From CAYMYN01 sp964394665 (GTDB lineage Bacteria; Planctomycetota; UBA1135; GCA-002686595), in the NCBI GenBank assembly GCA_964394665.1, contig CAYMYN010000007.1, positions 1-64,000 on the forward strand: a DNA stretch of 64,000 nucleotides. The letters are read 5' to 3'. The translations under genes were made by a program, and so were the position numbers. Below the pieces are notes generated by a model. It made no database searches, was not told the origin of the DNA, and saw only the letters and a program-made list of their open reading frames with translations. The first letter of the stretch is position 1, and each line of letters opens with the position of its first letter. Shown piece after piece: positions 31,476 through 46,562 of the stretch.

Positions 31476-34010
31476 TCAGGGTCCGGATGGAACCACGCGT
31501 TCGTGGGCCCCCCGGTCCACGAGGGGCGGGGTGCCCGCCCCGACGTCGGGGGCCGCAGGATCATCGTAGAAGCGCGGGTTGCCGAGGCGATCGAAGGGCA
31601 CGGGCTCGAGCAGGTCGAGGTCCCCGTCGAGGTCCATGCGGTCGGGCGCGACCAGCGCGTTCGAACCCGAGTCGATGCACGGCGAACCGGCGAGCAGCTC
31701 CAGGTCGGGGCCGAGCAGGGGATCGAGATCGATGTTCTGGTTCCCCAGGGGGGAGACCAGGCCCTGGACGCAGGAATGATGGAGCGTCAAGACGCCCGTC
31801 GTTCCCTGGATCACGAGCTGGCCGGCCTCATCCGCGATGCCGGCGCCCGTGTTGCCCCACAGGATCGAGTTCGAGACGGTGAGCAGGCCACCGGAGGATA
31901 CCAATCCGCCCCCCTCGAGCTCGGCGTGGTTCCCATGGAAGGTCGAGTTGGTGATCCGCAGGCGTTCGCCGAAGGTCCCGGTGCTGAAATCCGAGGCGTG
32001 CAGGGCCGCGCCCCGATAGGCCCGATTCCCGCGTAGGAGCGAACCGTCGATGGCGCCGTAGCCGCTGAACTGGCTGCCGTTGATGTACAGACCCCCGCCG
32101 AAGCCCGTGGGTCCCGTGACCTCGTTGTCGACGATCTCACAGTTCAGGACGAAGATCCGGTTGGAGAGCGCTGCACCTCCCCCCCGCTGGACGGCGCGAT
32201 TGCCGCGGATCTCGCAGTCGAGGATCCAGGTCGGCGCGCTGCTCTCGGCCCAGATACCGCCGCCATATCCCTGGGAATCGTTGTCGACGATCCGGCACTG
32301 GCTCAGGATTCCGCTCCGCAGGTACACCCCGGCGCCGTGGATGTAACCGGGGGCGTCCGCTTGTCCACCCCGGATGGTCAGGCCGTCGAGCCGCGCGGGG
32401 TTCCCGAAGGCCAATGGGAACTGCACGACCCGATGGGCGTTGTCCGCCCGGTTCGTGAATCCGGGCCCGTCGTCGCCCTCGAGGTCGCCCGAGAGGATCG
32501 TGGGGTTGGCCTGCGGGTCGCGCTGCGCGGCCGAGGTCTCGTGCCCGGCGAAGCCGCCCAGGAGGGAGACGCTCCTCGGCAAGTCGAAGCGGACCGTACG
32601 GGGCGATCCGGGCGGGCCGGGGGTGTAGGTGCCCGCGGCCAGCCAGATCTCGACGTTCCGCTCCGGACAGACATCGGCCCGTGAACTCGCCGCGACCAGG
32701 GCCTCTTGGAGATCGGCGAAGGCGCTCGCCCAGCTCTCCCCGTCTCCGCCCGGCGCGGCCCCGGCGCGCACGTGCACCGGTCGCTCGCAGAAGGAGCCGA
32801 AGCCCGGATCCAGGGACTCGATCAGGATCGGTCCGCCGAGGCGACGTTGCCCCTGGGCATCGATGACGTTCAACTGGCCGAGGGTGCGACGGGCACCGCG
32901 GCCGCCGGACAGGGAGGGGACGTCCAACTCGGCGCTCAGCACCCCGGCCGCCCCGACGCTCCCGAGGGGCAGGCCGCGATAGCCGCCCGCCAGGTGCACG
33001 AATCCGCCCCGGCCCACCTGGGACTTCAGGGTGCCCGAGGGGCTGGTGGCCAGGATGACCTGGTCGCCCGGCGCGGCATCCACCCGCAGTTGGAAGGTGC
33101 CCGGGTAGTGCAGGGTGTGCTCGCTGGCAAGGCGGCGAATCGGCGTGTCGAGCGGGTTCCAGACCGAGCCGGTCTCGACCGAGACGCCAGGTCCGTTGTT
33201 CTCGCAGTAGATGCCGCAGAAGGGATACGCGCAGCCGCCCAAGCCACCCTGGGGCTGGGTCGCGACGGCGTGCGCGATGCTGCCTTTGCTCAGACGAACC
33301 CCGGGCCCGCCCTCGCCTGGCCAGTCGCACGAGTCGTCGCCGTCCCCGCCCCGGATCTCGACCGCCTGCAGCAGCGCTTCGCTGAAGTGGTGCAGGAGGA
33401 TCCCAGGGGCTCCCGGTGTCCCGGTGAAGTACTCCAAGCCCCGATTCCCACCCCGAATGGACCCGCCATAGATCGCGACGAGCGAGTCGCTGGCGCTCAG
33501 GCCGGGCTGCGTGGACCACGGGTAGTCGCCCCCGACCAGTCTGCACTCCACGAGGGTCACGTCCCGTGAAGCGAAGATCCGTACCCCCTCGTGTTTGCCC
33601 ACGGCCTCGACCCCGAGTCTCGATGCGAACACGGTCCCCGCGCAGGCCACGATCTCGAGCGCCGGAACGGTGCTGTTGTAGGGGATCCGCACCTCGAGCC
33701 GGCTCAGGGCCGCGATCTTGCCCGTGGACAGCCCCTCGATGCGGATCGCTCCGGTCCAGACGCGAGCGCCGCGCAAGCTGGCGACGTGCAGCGCCTTGTC
33801 GCTGATCGTGAAGCCGTCGTAGGTGTACAGGGGCTCGCCCATCCGCGGACGCAGCAGGATCAGGTCCCCGTCCATCGCGGCGTCGACGGCGGGCTGGACC
33901 TGGGTGAAGTCTCCACCCCCGTCCGCGTCCACGACCCAGACCTGCCCTTGACCCGCGGCGAGCTGGGCCAGCAGTCCCCACACGATCAGTCGGCGGATCG
34001 CTCGCAACAT
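31476..34010 (-). CDS. Secreted right-handed beta-helix protein
   Basis: An 844-residue exported protein with a signal peptide (LIVWGLLAQLAAGQ). Residues ~25-300 and ~430-780 are two parallel beta-helix regions: VDADGGGDFTQVQPAVDAA opens the first in the classic PbH1 way, and the second has repeats such as GLTIRGGQADAPG, SQCRIVDNDSQGYGGGIW and LDCEIRGNRAVQRGGGAAL. The second resembles polymorphic outer-membrane/probable-surface proteins, with VHVRAGAAPGGDGESWASAF before it. The C-terminus (LAGSPCIDSGSN, then DLDGD and VDRGAHE) is typical of this class. Likely an extracellular polysaccharide-binding or adhesive protein; lyase activity cannot be shown. ATG 34010 has GGAGAG directly upstream and a TACCCT box 45 bases before. 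Confidence 0.86.
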   Translation of the reverse strand: MLRAIRRLIVWGLLAQLAAGQGQVWVVDADGGGDFTQVQPAVDAAMDGDLILLRPRMGEPLYTYDGFTISDKALHVASLRGARVWTGAIRIEGLSTGKIAALSRLEVRIPYNSTVPALEIVACAGTVFASRLGVEAVGKHEGVRIFASRDVTLVECRLVGGDYPWSTQPGLSASDSLVAIYGGSIRGGNRGLEYFTGTPGAPGILLHHFSEALLQAVEIRGGDGDDSCDWPGEGGPGVRLSKGSIAHAVATQPQGGLGGCAYPFCGIYCENNGPGVSVETGSVWNPLDTPIRRLASEHTLHYPGTFQLRVDAAPGDQVILATSPSGTLKSQVGRGGFVHLAGGYRGLPLGSVGAAGVLSAELDVPSLSGGRGARRTLGQLNVIDAQGQRRLGGPILIESLDPGFGSFCERPVHVRAGAAPGGDGESWASAFADLQEALVAASSRADVCPERNVEIWLAAGTYTPGPPGSPRTVRFDLPRSVSLLGGFAGHETSAAQRDPQANPTILSGDLEGDDGPGFTNRADNAHRVVQFPLAFGNPARLDGLTIRGGQADAPGYIHGAGVYLRSGILSQCRIVDNDSQGYGGGIWAESSAPTWILDCEIRGNRAVQRGGGAALSNRIFVLNCEIVDNEVTGPTGFGGGLYINGSQFSGYGAIDGSLLRGNRAYRGAALHASDFSTGTFGERLRITNSTFHGNHAELEGGGLVSSGGLLTVSNSILWGNTGAGIADEAGQLVIQGTTGVLTLHHSCVQGLVSPLGNQNIDLDPLLGPDLELLAGSPCIDSGSNALVAPDRMDLDGDLDLLEPVPFDRLGNPRFYDDPAAPDVGAGTPPLVDRGAHERVVPSGP

Positions 34011-34055
34011 CTCTCCACGCCTCCCGCCCGCGCGAACTCCGCGCCGGGCAGGCCG

Positions 34056-34061
34056 AGGGTA
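34056..34061 (-). promoter_or_regulatory. Candidate -10 box TACCCT of the beta-helix gene
   Basis: TACCCT on the minus strand predicts a leader of ~40 bases; unlike the leaderless-type genes, this one has a Shine-Dalgarno (GGAGAG) before its ATG. Confidence 0.35.
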
Positions 34062-34153
34062 CCACGCTGCCGCGGGTCGCTCGGGAGCGGGAGGGGCCCG
34101 GGGGGCCATCCGAGCCGGTGGCGGGCGCCTACCCGGTCCTCGGGGAGCGGTGC

Positions 34154-34159
34154 TACCAT
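34154..34159 (+). promoter_or_regulatory. Candidate extended -10 box (TGC-TACCAT) upstream of uvrA
   Basis: TGCTACCAT fits an extended -10 (TGnTAnnnT) and would give a ~100-base leader for uvrA. It would drive the repair cassette and perhaps the genes behind it. Confidence 0.35.
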
Positions 34160-34268
34160 GCCGGGCCGCTCGGAGGGCACCCAGGGGCTCGGGTACGGCA
34201 GGACACCCCTGCCGGACGGGGGCTCCGGGGGGGCCGGGCGGCCGCCGGGGCCCGCGGGCCACGACCCC

Positions 34269-40054
<5,786 letters not shown>

Positions 40055-40058
<4 letters not shown>

Positions 40059-41824
40059 GCCTGCGCCCCGACGACCCCCTCATCGTGCAGGGGGACCGAA
40101 CCCTGATGCTGCACACGGTGCGCGCCGTGCGGGACGCCGCGGGCCGCCCCGCGCGGGACGAGCAGGGTCGCCCCCTGCTCGAGGAACACCCGCGTTTCGC
40201 CGCCGCGCGCGACGACCTGGCGCTCTTCGCGGAACTCGAGAAGAGCCCCGACTACCTGCACACCTACCGCATCACGCCGGTCTCGGTCTGGAACGCGGCC
40301 GCGCTCGGGATCTCGGCCGAACGCATCGAGCAGATCCTGGACGAGTACGCCTGCGTGCCCGTGCCGCAGAACGTGTTGGCCGAGATCCGCGAGTGGATCG
40401 GGCGCTACGGCCAACTGTGCCTCGAGAAACGCGACGAGGGCTTCGAGCTCGTGGCGCGCGACCCGGACGTGCTGGCCGACGTGTTGGGGTACTCGGAGAT
40501 CGCCAAGCTGCTGGAGCGCCGCGACGACGGGCGTGTGTTCGTCGCGCCCTTGCAGCGCGGCAGCGTGAAGCACGCGCTGATCAAGCTCGGCTTCCCGGTC
40601 GACGACCGGGGCGGGTACGTCACGGGTGACGCGCTCCCGGTGCCCCTGCGCGAGCGCACCCTCGCCGGTCGGCCCTTCGGCCTGCGGCCCTACCAGAGCG
40701 CGGCGGCGCAAGCCTTCTACGCCGGCGGGAGCGTGCTGGGCGGCAGCGGCGTGGTGGTGTTGCCCTGCGGCGCGGGCAAGACCGTGGTCGGCATGGCCGT
40801 GATGAACCTGGTCGGGCAGAAGACGCTGGTCCTGACCACGAACACCGTCGCCGTGCGGCAGTGGCGCGAGGAGTTGCTCGACAAGACCGGGCTCGGCGAG
40901 GACCAGGTCGGCGAGTACACGGGCGACGAGAAGATCGTGCGTCCGGTGACGATCACGACCTACCAGATGCTGACCTGGCGCCGCAGCAAGACCGACGAGT
41001 TCGAGCACTTCGGCCTGTTCTCGAGCCAGAACTGGGGCCTGGTGATCTACGACGAGGTGCACCTCCTGCCGGCGCCGATCTTCCGCGCCACGGCCGACCT
41101 GCAGGCGCGCCGGCGCCTGGGCCTCACCGCGACCCTCGTGCGCGAGGACGGCAAGGAGGACGAGGTTTTCTGCCTGATCGGGCCCAAGCGCTACGACGTG
41201 CCCTGGAAGGTGCTCGAGGGCCAGGGCTTCATCGCCCCCGCCCAGTGCATCGAGGTGCGCGTGCCCCTGGATCCGGGCCTGCGCAGCGAGTACCAGGCCG
41301 CCGACGCGCGCGGGAAGTTCCGCGTGGCCTCGGAGAATCCGGCCAAGCTGCCCGTGCTCGAGCGCCTGGCCCAGAGCCACAAGGACGGGCGCGTGCTCGT
41401 CATCGGCCAGTACATCACCCAGCTCGAGGCCTTGGCGAAGGCGCTGCGCGCGCCGCTGATCACCGGCAAGACGCCCAACGCCGAACGCGAGCGGCTCTAC
41501 GAGGCGTTCCGTTCCGGAGATCTGCGCCTGCTGGTGGTCAGCAAGGTCGGGAACTTCGCCATCGACCTGCCGGACGCCAACGTGGCCATCCAGGTCTCGG
41601 GCACCTTCGGCTCGCGCCAGGAGGAGGCCCAGCGCCTGGGGCGCGTGCTGCGGCCCAAGTCCGACGGCTCGGGGGCGATCTTCTACAGCATCGTGACCCT
41701 CGGTTCGCGGGACCAGGAGTTCGCCGAGAAGCGCCAGCTCTTCCTGACCGAGCAGGGCTACACCTACCGCATCGTCGAGGCGCGCGAGCTCGAGGCCGCG
41801 CTGGAGAGTGGAGTTCCCTCTTGA
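40055..41824 (+). CDS. XPB/Ssl2-type DNA helicase
   Basis: A 589-residue superfamily 2 helicase of the XPB (Ercc3) type, which unwinds DNA 3'-5' in nucleotide excision repair and transcription in eukaryotes and archaea. After ~60 residues comes an N-terminal domain (~70-150) with YRITPVSVWNAA and VPVPQNVLAEIREWI, then Walker A LPCGAGKTVVG (~236), DEVH box (~332), the XPB-specific RED motif in TATLVREDG (~362) and motif VI EEAQRLGRVLRPK (~525). The start overlaps the uvrA stop (ATGA, 40055-40058), and its own stop overlaps the next start (TTGA, 41821-41824). This coupling with UvrA argues for a shared repair role. No Bax1-type nuclease gene is present. Confidence 0.95.
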
Positions 41825-43944
41825 CCCCCACCCGTGGAGCACGCGGCGCCGAGGGCCCGCGCGAGGAGGGCCGCCCGGGGGCGGCCGAGCGGGACGGGGC
41901 GCCGGCGCGCGACGTCGCCGGAGCCCTGGCCGCGCTCGAGGAAGCCGAGCTGCCCGAGCTGCACCGCTTCTGGGCCGGCCCAGGCGGCGAACCCCCGCCG
42001 GCGGACGCCGCGGAGCTGCGCCGCCGCGTGGCGCAGTGGATGGGCGAGCCGGAACGCGTCGAGGCGCGCGTGCAGGGCCTCGGCCGGCGCTTGGCGGCCA
42101 TCCTGGACGCGCACCTGGCCGCGCCCGGCTACGAGCTCCTCGTCTCCCAGCTCGCCGCCCAACGTCCATTGGCCTACCTCTCGCGGTACGACTGCGAGGC
42201 GGCCCTCTCGACCCTCGCGCGCCGCGCCCTGCTGGTGCCCGTGCGTTCGCGCGACGTGGCGCACTTCGGCGAGGAAGGGCACGCGGTGCCCAGCGACCTG
42301 GGCGAGGCCCTGATGCGCCTGCGGCGCGAGCACCGGCGCGGCATCTTCGACGTCTTCACGCTCAAGGGCCACCTCGAGCGCGTCTACGCCGATCCCCAAC
42401 GCGCGAACCGTCTCTCCGCCGCGCGGCTGCGCGAGATGTACAAGATGTACACCAAGGAAGCGGCCTGCGTGGCGCGCATCGAGCGCCTGCCCGAGGGCCT
42501 GCGGGGCCTGGTCGAGAAGGCCATCCTGCAGTTCGGAGGCTTGCTCCCGCGCAGCCTGTTCGAGCGCATGGACCACGAGCTGCCGCACTGGAACGCGCGG
42601 CGCTGGAGCAAGCTGCTCGAGGAGTCCTTGGTCGGCACCGTGGAGCGACTCGAGCTGGCGCGCTACGGCATCGGGCACAACGACGAGACCTTGCTGGTCT
42701 TCAACGAGGTGGCCTTGGCCTGGCTCAAGCGCGTGGCCGTGCCCAGCGACCCCGACCGGCCGCACGACGAGGCTTCGCTGGGGGTGGACCTGGTCTCGAA
42801 CCTCTCGCGCTTCCTGAGCTTCATCCTGGACAACGACGTGCGCTTCACGGTGCGCGGCGAGATCTTCAAGACCACCGAGAAACGCCTGCAAGAGGAGCTG
42901 ATCCCCAACCCCGGCCGCGAGCTGGAGCGCGCCGAGGTGCTCGACTTCCTCTACCGCTTCGCGCGCCACGCGCGGATGATCGAATCGACCGGCGAGCGCA
43001 CCTTCAGCGTCACCCCGCGCGGCCGCGAGTGGGAACCCCAATCGCTCGAGGAGAAGCTGCGCGTGTTGCTCGACTACTGCCTCGAGGAGCGCGACCTGGG
43101 TGGGGAGTACTTCCACCAGGCGCGCCTGCGCCGCATCTACCTGCGCCTGGTCAAGCGCGTCGAGCCCGACGTCTGGTACGACCTCATGTACCTGCCGTTC
43201 CTGGCGCGCAACACCTACCTCGCGACCCTCGACGACCTGGGCATCGAGGAGGCGTTCGCCGCCCTGGGCGGGGGTGCGGCCCAAGCGGGCGAGGACCTGC
43301 AGCGCCTGACCTGGAACCTCGTGAGCTGGGTCAAGAAGCGCCTCTACCTGCTGGGGATCGTCGACCTCGGCTACGACAAGGCCGGCCGGCCGGTCGCGAT
43401 GCGCCTGACGCGCATCGGCGCGCGCCTCCTGGGGCTGGTCGCCGCGGCGCGCGAGCCCGGACACGCGCTGGGGACGCTGATCGTCACGCCCGACTACCAG
43501 GTGGTGCTCTTCCCGACCGGCGACGACGCCGAGCTCGTGCACGACCTGGACCGTTTCTGCGAGCGCGACAAGCAGGGCGAGCTGATGCACTTCCGCATCA
43601 CCGAGAAGGGGCTGGGCCGGGCCCTGGCGGAGGGCGCCAGCCTGAGCTCGATCACGAACCTCTTGCAGGAGCACTCGCGCACGCCGGTGCCGCAGAACGT
43701 GTTGTTCGCCCTGCGCGACTGGTCCACGCGCGCCGGGTTGTTGCGCCTGGGCAAGGACTGCGTGCTGCGCAGCGACAACGCCGACGTGTTGCGGCGTCTG
43801 CGCTCGGACCCGGGCGTGCGGCCCTACGTGAGCCGCGCCCTGGGCGAGAGCGCGGTGCAGCTCGAGAAGAAGATCACGCCGCGGCGCCTGCAGGCGTTGT
43901 TGCGCGACCTCGACTACCTGGTGGAGCTCGAGGGAGCGCCGTGA
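41821..43944 (+). CDS. XPB partner protein with Helicase_C_3-type domain
   Basis: A 707-residue cytoplasmic protein without Walker motifs. The body is helical with winged-helix-like segments (e.g. ARYGIGHNDETLLVFNEVALAWL, MRLTRIGARLLGL). Residues ~555-680 form a Helicase_C_3-type domain: TLIVTPDYQVVLFP, then HFRITEKGLGRAL and TPVPQNVLFALRDWS. The last part matches the N-terminal domain of the XPB protein (YRIT...VPVPQNVLAEIREWI), so the pair share a homologous module. In mycobacteria an XPB gene (ercc3, Rv0861c) sits beside a similar protein (Rv0862c), supporting a helicase-partner call. Start is TTG 41821, inside TTGA with the XPB stop. The stop overlaps the next gene's GTG (GTGA, 43941-43944). 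Confidence 0.85.
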   Translation: MTPTRGARGAEGPREEGRPGAAERDGAPARDVAGALAALEEAELPELHRFWAGPGGEPPPADAAELRRRVAQWMGEPERVEARVQGLGRRLAAILDAHLAAPGYELLVSQLAAQRPLAYLSRYDCEAALSTLARRALLVPVRSRDVAHFGEEGHAVPSDLGEALMRLRREHRRGIFDVFTLKGHLERVYADPQRANRLSAARLREMYKMYTKEAACVARIERLPEGLRGLVEKAILQFGGLLPRSLFERMDHELPHWNARRWSKLLEESLVGTVERLELARYGIGHNDETLLVFNEVALAWLKRVAVPSDPDRPHDEASLGVDLVSNLSRFLSFILDNDVRFTVRGEIFKTTEKRLQEELIPNPGRELERAEVLDFLYRFARHARMIESTGERTFSVTPRGREWEPQSLEEKLRVLLDYCLEERDLGGEYFHQARLRRIYLRLVKRVEPDVWYDLMYLPFLARNTYLATLDDLGIEEAFAALGGGAAQAGEDLQRLTWNLVSWVKKRLYLLGIVDLGYDKAGRPVAMRLTRIGARLLGLVAAAREPGHALGTLIVTPDYQVVLFPTGDDAELVHDLDRFCERDKQGELMHFRITEKGLGRALAEGASLSSITNLLQEHSRTPVPQNVLFALRDWSTRAGLLRLGKDCVLRSDNADVLRRLRSDPGVRPYVSRALGESAVQLEKKITPRRLQALLRDLDYLVELEGAP

Positions 43945-44588
43945 GCGGGCACGGGCCGCGCCTGCCCGCGGGGCTCCTGGCCCTGACGCCCGGGGACCTC
44001 GACGCGGCCGGCGCGCGGGTCTTCGTGCCGCGCGCCGCGGCGGCGGTGAAGGCTGGCCTGGCGGCCTTGCTCGTGCGCGAGCGCTTGTTGAGCGATCGGG
44101 CGGCGCTCGAGCTCGCCCAACGCCTGCGGGACGTGCTGGGACCCGCGGGTTGGCTCGGGGTGCACGACCGGGTGCACGTGGCGCTGGCGGCGGGCGCGGA
44201 CGGCGCGCACCTGGGATTCCGTTCCTTGCCCATCGCGGCCGCGCGGCGCGCCCTGGGGCCGGACCTGGCGCTGGGGTTCTCGGCCCACGCGGGCGACGAG
44301 CCCGCGCGCTGGGAGGGCGCCGATTACCTCGTCTTCGGGCCGGTGCGCGCGACGCCCTCGAAGGCGGGCCTCCTCGAGCCGACGGGCTTCGCGGGCCTGG
44401 CCTCCGCCTGCGCCCGGGCGCGGGTCCCGGTGTTCGCGATCGGCGGCCTCGAGCCCGCCGACGGGCCGGCGGTCCTGGCCGCCGGCGCGCGCGGGGCGTG
44501 CGTCCTGCGCGGCGTCTTCGGCGCGGCCGATCCCGGCGCCGCGGTGCGCGCCTATCTCGCGGCCTGGGGGACGCCGCAGGGATGCTGA
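43941..44588 (+). CDS. ThiE/TenI-family protein (thiamine-phosphate synthase-like)
   Basis: A 215-residue TIM-barrel protein. Family phrases are LLVRERLLSDRAALELA, GVHDRVHVALAAGADGAHLG, GFSAHAGDEPARWEGADYLV, FGPVRATPSKAG and VFAIGGLEPADG. The basic loop around ATPSKAG and the FAIGG phosphate cradle are kept. The QxD metal motif normally after VHLG is replaced by FRSLP, and the early RxK is RER. These losses make it closer to TenI (aminopyrimidine aromatase) or a non-canonical ThiE, so I give no symbol. ThiL is two genes downstream, which keeps a thiamine role likely. It is coupled to the XPB-partner gene by a GTGA overlap. Confidence 0.75.
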   Translation: MSGHGPRLPAGLLALTPGDLDAAGARVFVPRAAAAVKAGLAALLVRERLLSDRAALELAQRLRDVLGPAGWLGVHDRVHVALAAGADGAHLGFRSLPIAAARRALGPDLALGFSAHAGDEPARWEGADYLVFGPVRATPSKAGLLEPTGFAGLASACARARVPVFAIGGLEPADGPAVLAAGARGACVLRGVFGAADPGAAVRAYLAAWGTPQGC

Positions 44589-45025
44589 GGGACGGCGGGG
44601 AGAGGGAGCCGCGGCCGTCGGTCTCGCCGCGGGCGGTGCAGCGCTGGGTGCGCAACGGCGTGTTCCTGGCCTGCGGACTGGGGCTCGCCTACCTCGTCTG
44701 GCGTTTCGAGCTCGTGCGCCTGCCGCGCGCGGGTTGCTCGCCGCTCCTGCGCTTGGCGCCCGGGGACCTGCTGGTCTTCGACACTCGGGCTCGCGCCTAC
44801 CACACCTGGGACGTGGTGCTCTTCCGCGGCCCGCGGGGCGAGCTGCTGCTGGGCGAGCTGCGCCCGGACAGCGAGGGGATCGGCGCGCCCCCCTCGCCGG
44901 CTGGGGATCACGCCTGGATCCGCACCGACCGGCCGGATTGCCCCGGCACCGACAGCCTGCAGTTGGGCTGGATCCCGCGCGACGCGCTGGCCGGCCGTCT
45001 GCTGCTCGCCAGCGGGCAGTTCTGA
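44582..45025 (+). CDS. Signal-peptidase-like (S26/LepB-fold) membrane protein, probably inactive
   Basis: A 147-residue protein with one N-terminal transmembrane helix (NGVFLACGLGLAYLVWRF) and a small outward domain that follows the type I signal peptidase outline. GCSPLLRLAPGDLLVFD matches the S.P.L..GD nucleophile region (a Ser is present), TWDVVLFRGP matches GDVV.F, and TDRPDCPGTDSLQLGWIPRD with ALAGR matches the DN..S.DSR.WG.vP...i.GR box. The catalytic Lys expected in the VKRV segment reads LLGELRP here, so the dyad looks broken. It overlaps the ThiE/TenI gene by 7 bases. It might be a relic, a non-proteolytic fold or a divergent peptidase. Confidence 0.7.
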   Translation: MLRDGGEREPRPSVSPRAVQRWVRNGVFLACGLGLAYLVWRFELVRLPRAGCSPLLRLAPGDLLVFDTRARAYHTWDVVLFRGPRGELLLGELRPDSEGIGAPPSPAGDHAWIRTDRPDCPGTDSLQLGWIPRDALAGRLLLASGQF

Positions 45026-45045
45026 CGGCGGCCGCGCCGGGTCGC

Positions 45046-45051
45046 TACGAT
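45046..45051 (+). promoter_or_regulatory. Candidate -10 box TACGAT of thiL
   Basis: TACGAT, then six bases (ccggcg), then ATG 45058, without a Shine-Dalgarno. It suggests an internal, leaderless start in the co-oriented block. Confidence 0.4.
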
Positions 45052-45057
45052 CCGGCG

Positions 45058-45984
45058 ATGCCCTGGAGCGAGGACTCCGTCCACCGCTGGTTGGCCCGCG
45101 CTCCGCGGCCGAAGGGGCTCGCGGGCAGCGCGCTGCACGACGCGAGCGTGTTGCGGCGCTTGGCGGGCAAGCCGGTCGTGTGCGTGGACCAGACCGTCGA
45201 GGGCCGTCACTTCGAGCCCGGGGCCGACCCGCGGGCGGTGGGGGCGAAAGCCGTGCTGCGCGCGCTCAGCGACCTGGCGGCGAGCGCGGCGCGGCCGCGG
45301 GCGGTCGTGCTCGCCCTGAGCGCGCCGCCGTCCACCGACGAGGCCTGGATCCGTGCCGCGATCGGCGGCCTGCGCAGCGCGGCCGCGCGCTACGGCGCCG
45401 AGCTCGTGGGGGGCGACCTCGCCTCCGCGAGCGGTCCGCGTTCCCTGTCCGTGACGGCCCTGGGTGAGTTCCCCGGCGCTCGCCGCCCGCCGGGCCGCGA
45501 TCGCGCGCGGGCCGGCGAGCGCGTGTTGCTCAGCGGTCCGGTGGGCGGCAGCCGCCTGGGTCGCCATCTCGCCCTGCGCCCGCGCCTCGACGAAGGCCGC
45601 TGGCTGTTCGAGCGCGGCGCCGCGGCGCTGATGGACGTCAGCGACGGGCTCGCCTGGGACCTCCATCGCCTGGCGCGCAGGGCCGGAGTGCGCATCGTGC
45701 TCGAGCGCGTGCCCCTGCACCGCGACGCGCGGCGCGTGGCGCGGCTCGACGGGCGCAGCGCCCTCGACCACGCCCTGCACGACGGCGAGGACCACGAGCT
45801 GATCGCGACCCTCGCGCCCGCGCGGTTGGCGCGCGTGTTGCGCGAGGCGCCGGCGCGTTGCCCGGGACTCGCGGTGATCGGGCGCGTCGAGGCGGGGCGC
45901 GGGCTCGTCCTGGGCGCGGAGCTCACCGCGGGCCGACCGCGGCGCTGGGACCCACGGGAGGGAGGTTGGCGTCATGGCGCGTGA
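45058..45984 (+). CDS. thiL: Thiamine-monophosphate kinase
   Basis: A 308-residue kinase that makes thiamine diphosphate from thiamine monophosphate. It belongs to the PurM/AIR-synthase-like fold. Motifs seen are LHDASVLRRLAGKPVVCVDQ, DQTVEGRHFEPG, AVGAKAVLRALSDLAASAA, ELVGGDLASASGPRSLSVTALGE (given in two parts in the protein), ALMDVSDGLAWDLHRLA and HDGEDHELIATL near the C-terminus. It is slightly short, with an Arg-rich C-terminus. The stop lies inside the first codons of tsaE (11-base overlap). It shares the block with the ThiE/TenI-like gene. Confidence 0.92.
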   Translation: MPWSEDSVHRWLARAPRPKGLAGSALHDASVLRRLAGKPVVCVDQTVEGRHFEPGADPRAVGAKAVLRALSDLAASAARPRAVVLALSAPPSTDEAWIRAAIGGLRSAAARYGAELVGGDLASASGPRSLSVTALGEFPGARRPPGRDRARAGERVLLSGPVGGSRLGRHLALRPRLDEGRWLFERGAAALMDVSDGLAWDLHRLARRAGVRIVLERVPLHRDARRVARLDGRSALDHALHDGEDHELIATLAPARLARVLREAPARCPGLAVIGRVEAGRGLVLGAELTAGRPRRWDPREGGWRHGA

Positions 45985-46531
45985 GCGGCGCTTCCACAGC
46001 GCCGAGCCCGAGGCGACCGCGGCCCTGGCCGAACACCTGGGGCGGCGCTTGCCGCCGGGCAGCGTGCTGGCCCTCGAGGGCGAGCTCGGCGCCGGCAAGA
46101 CGACCTTCGTGCGTGGGCTGGCCCGCGGGCTCGGCCTCACCGATCCGGTCTCGAGCCCGACGTTCACGCTGATGCACCGCTACGGCGAGGAGGGCGAGGG
46201 CCGGCGCCTCGATCACTTCGACGCCTGGATGGAGGGCCGCGAGCGGGCCTTCCTGGCCGACGGCGGGGGCGAGGCCCTGGGCGGCGCGGACGTGGCCGCG
46301 GTCGAGTGGGCCGAGCGCGTGGGGGAGTGGCTGCCCGCCACGCACCTCGTCGTGCGGCTCGCGCACCTGGGGCCCGAGGAACGGCGCATCGAGCTCCAGG
46401 TGCGCGGCTCCGGTCCCCTGGCGGCGGCCCTCGAGGCCGCCCTGGCCGCGCTTCCGCCCCTCCCGGGCCTGGGGGAGGAGCGACGGGTGGGCCCCGGCGA
46501 TCCCCCGCGGAGGGGCGGGGAACGGGGCTGA
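45974..46531 (+). CDS. tsaE: tRNA t6A biosynthesis ATPase TsaE
   Basis: A 185-residue P-loop ATPase required, with TsaB and TsaD, to add threonylcarbamoyl to A37 of ANN-decoding tRNAs. Walker A GELGAGKTTFVRGLARGLG is followed by the diagnostic VSSPTFTLMHRY, then LDHFDAW and AAVEWAERVGEWLP. The last ~35 residues are a Pro/Gly/Arg-rich extension beyond the usual ~150-residue length. ATG 45974 has a good Shine-Dalgarno (GGGAGGT) and overlaps thiL by 11 bases. TsaB and TsaD are not in the window. Confidence 0.93.
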   Translation: MARERRFHSAEPEATAALAEHLGRRLPPGSVLALEGELGAGKTTFVRGLARGLGLTDPVSSPTFTLMHRYGEEGEGRRLDHFDAWMEGRERAFLADGGGEALGGADVAAVEWAERVGEWLPATHLVVRLAHLGPEERRIELQVRGSGPLAAALEAALAALPPLPGLGEERRVGPGDPPRRGGERG

Positions 46532-46562
46532 ACCGCGCGGCGAACCGCGCGTTGGGGGACCG

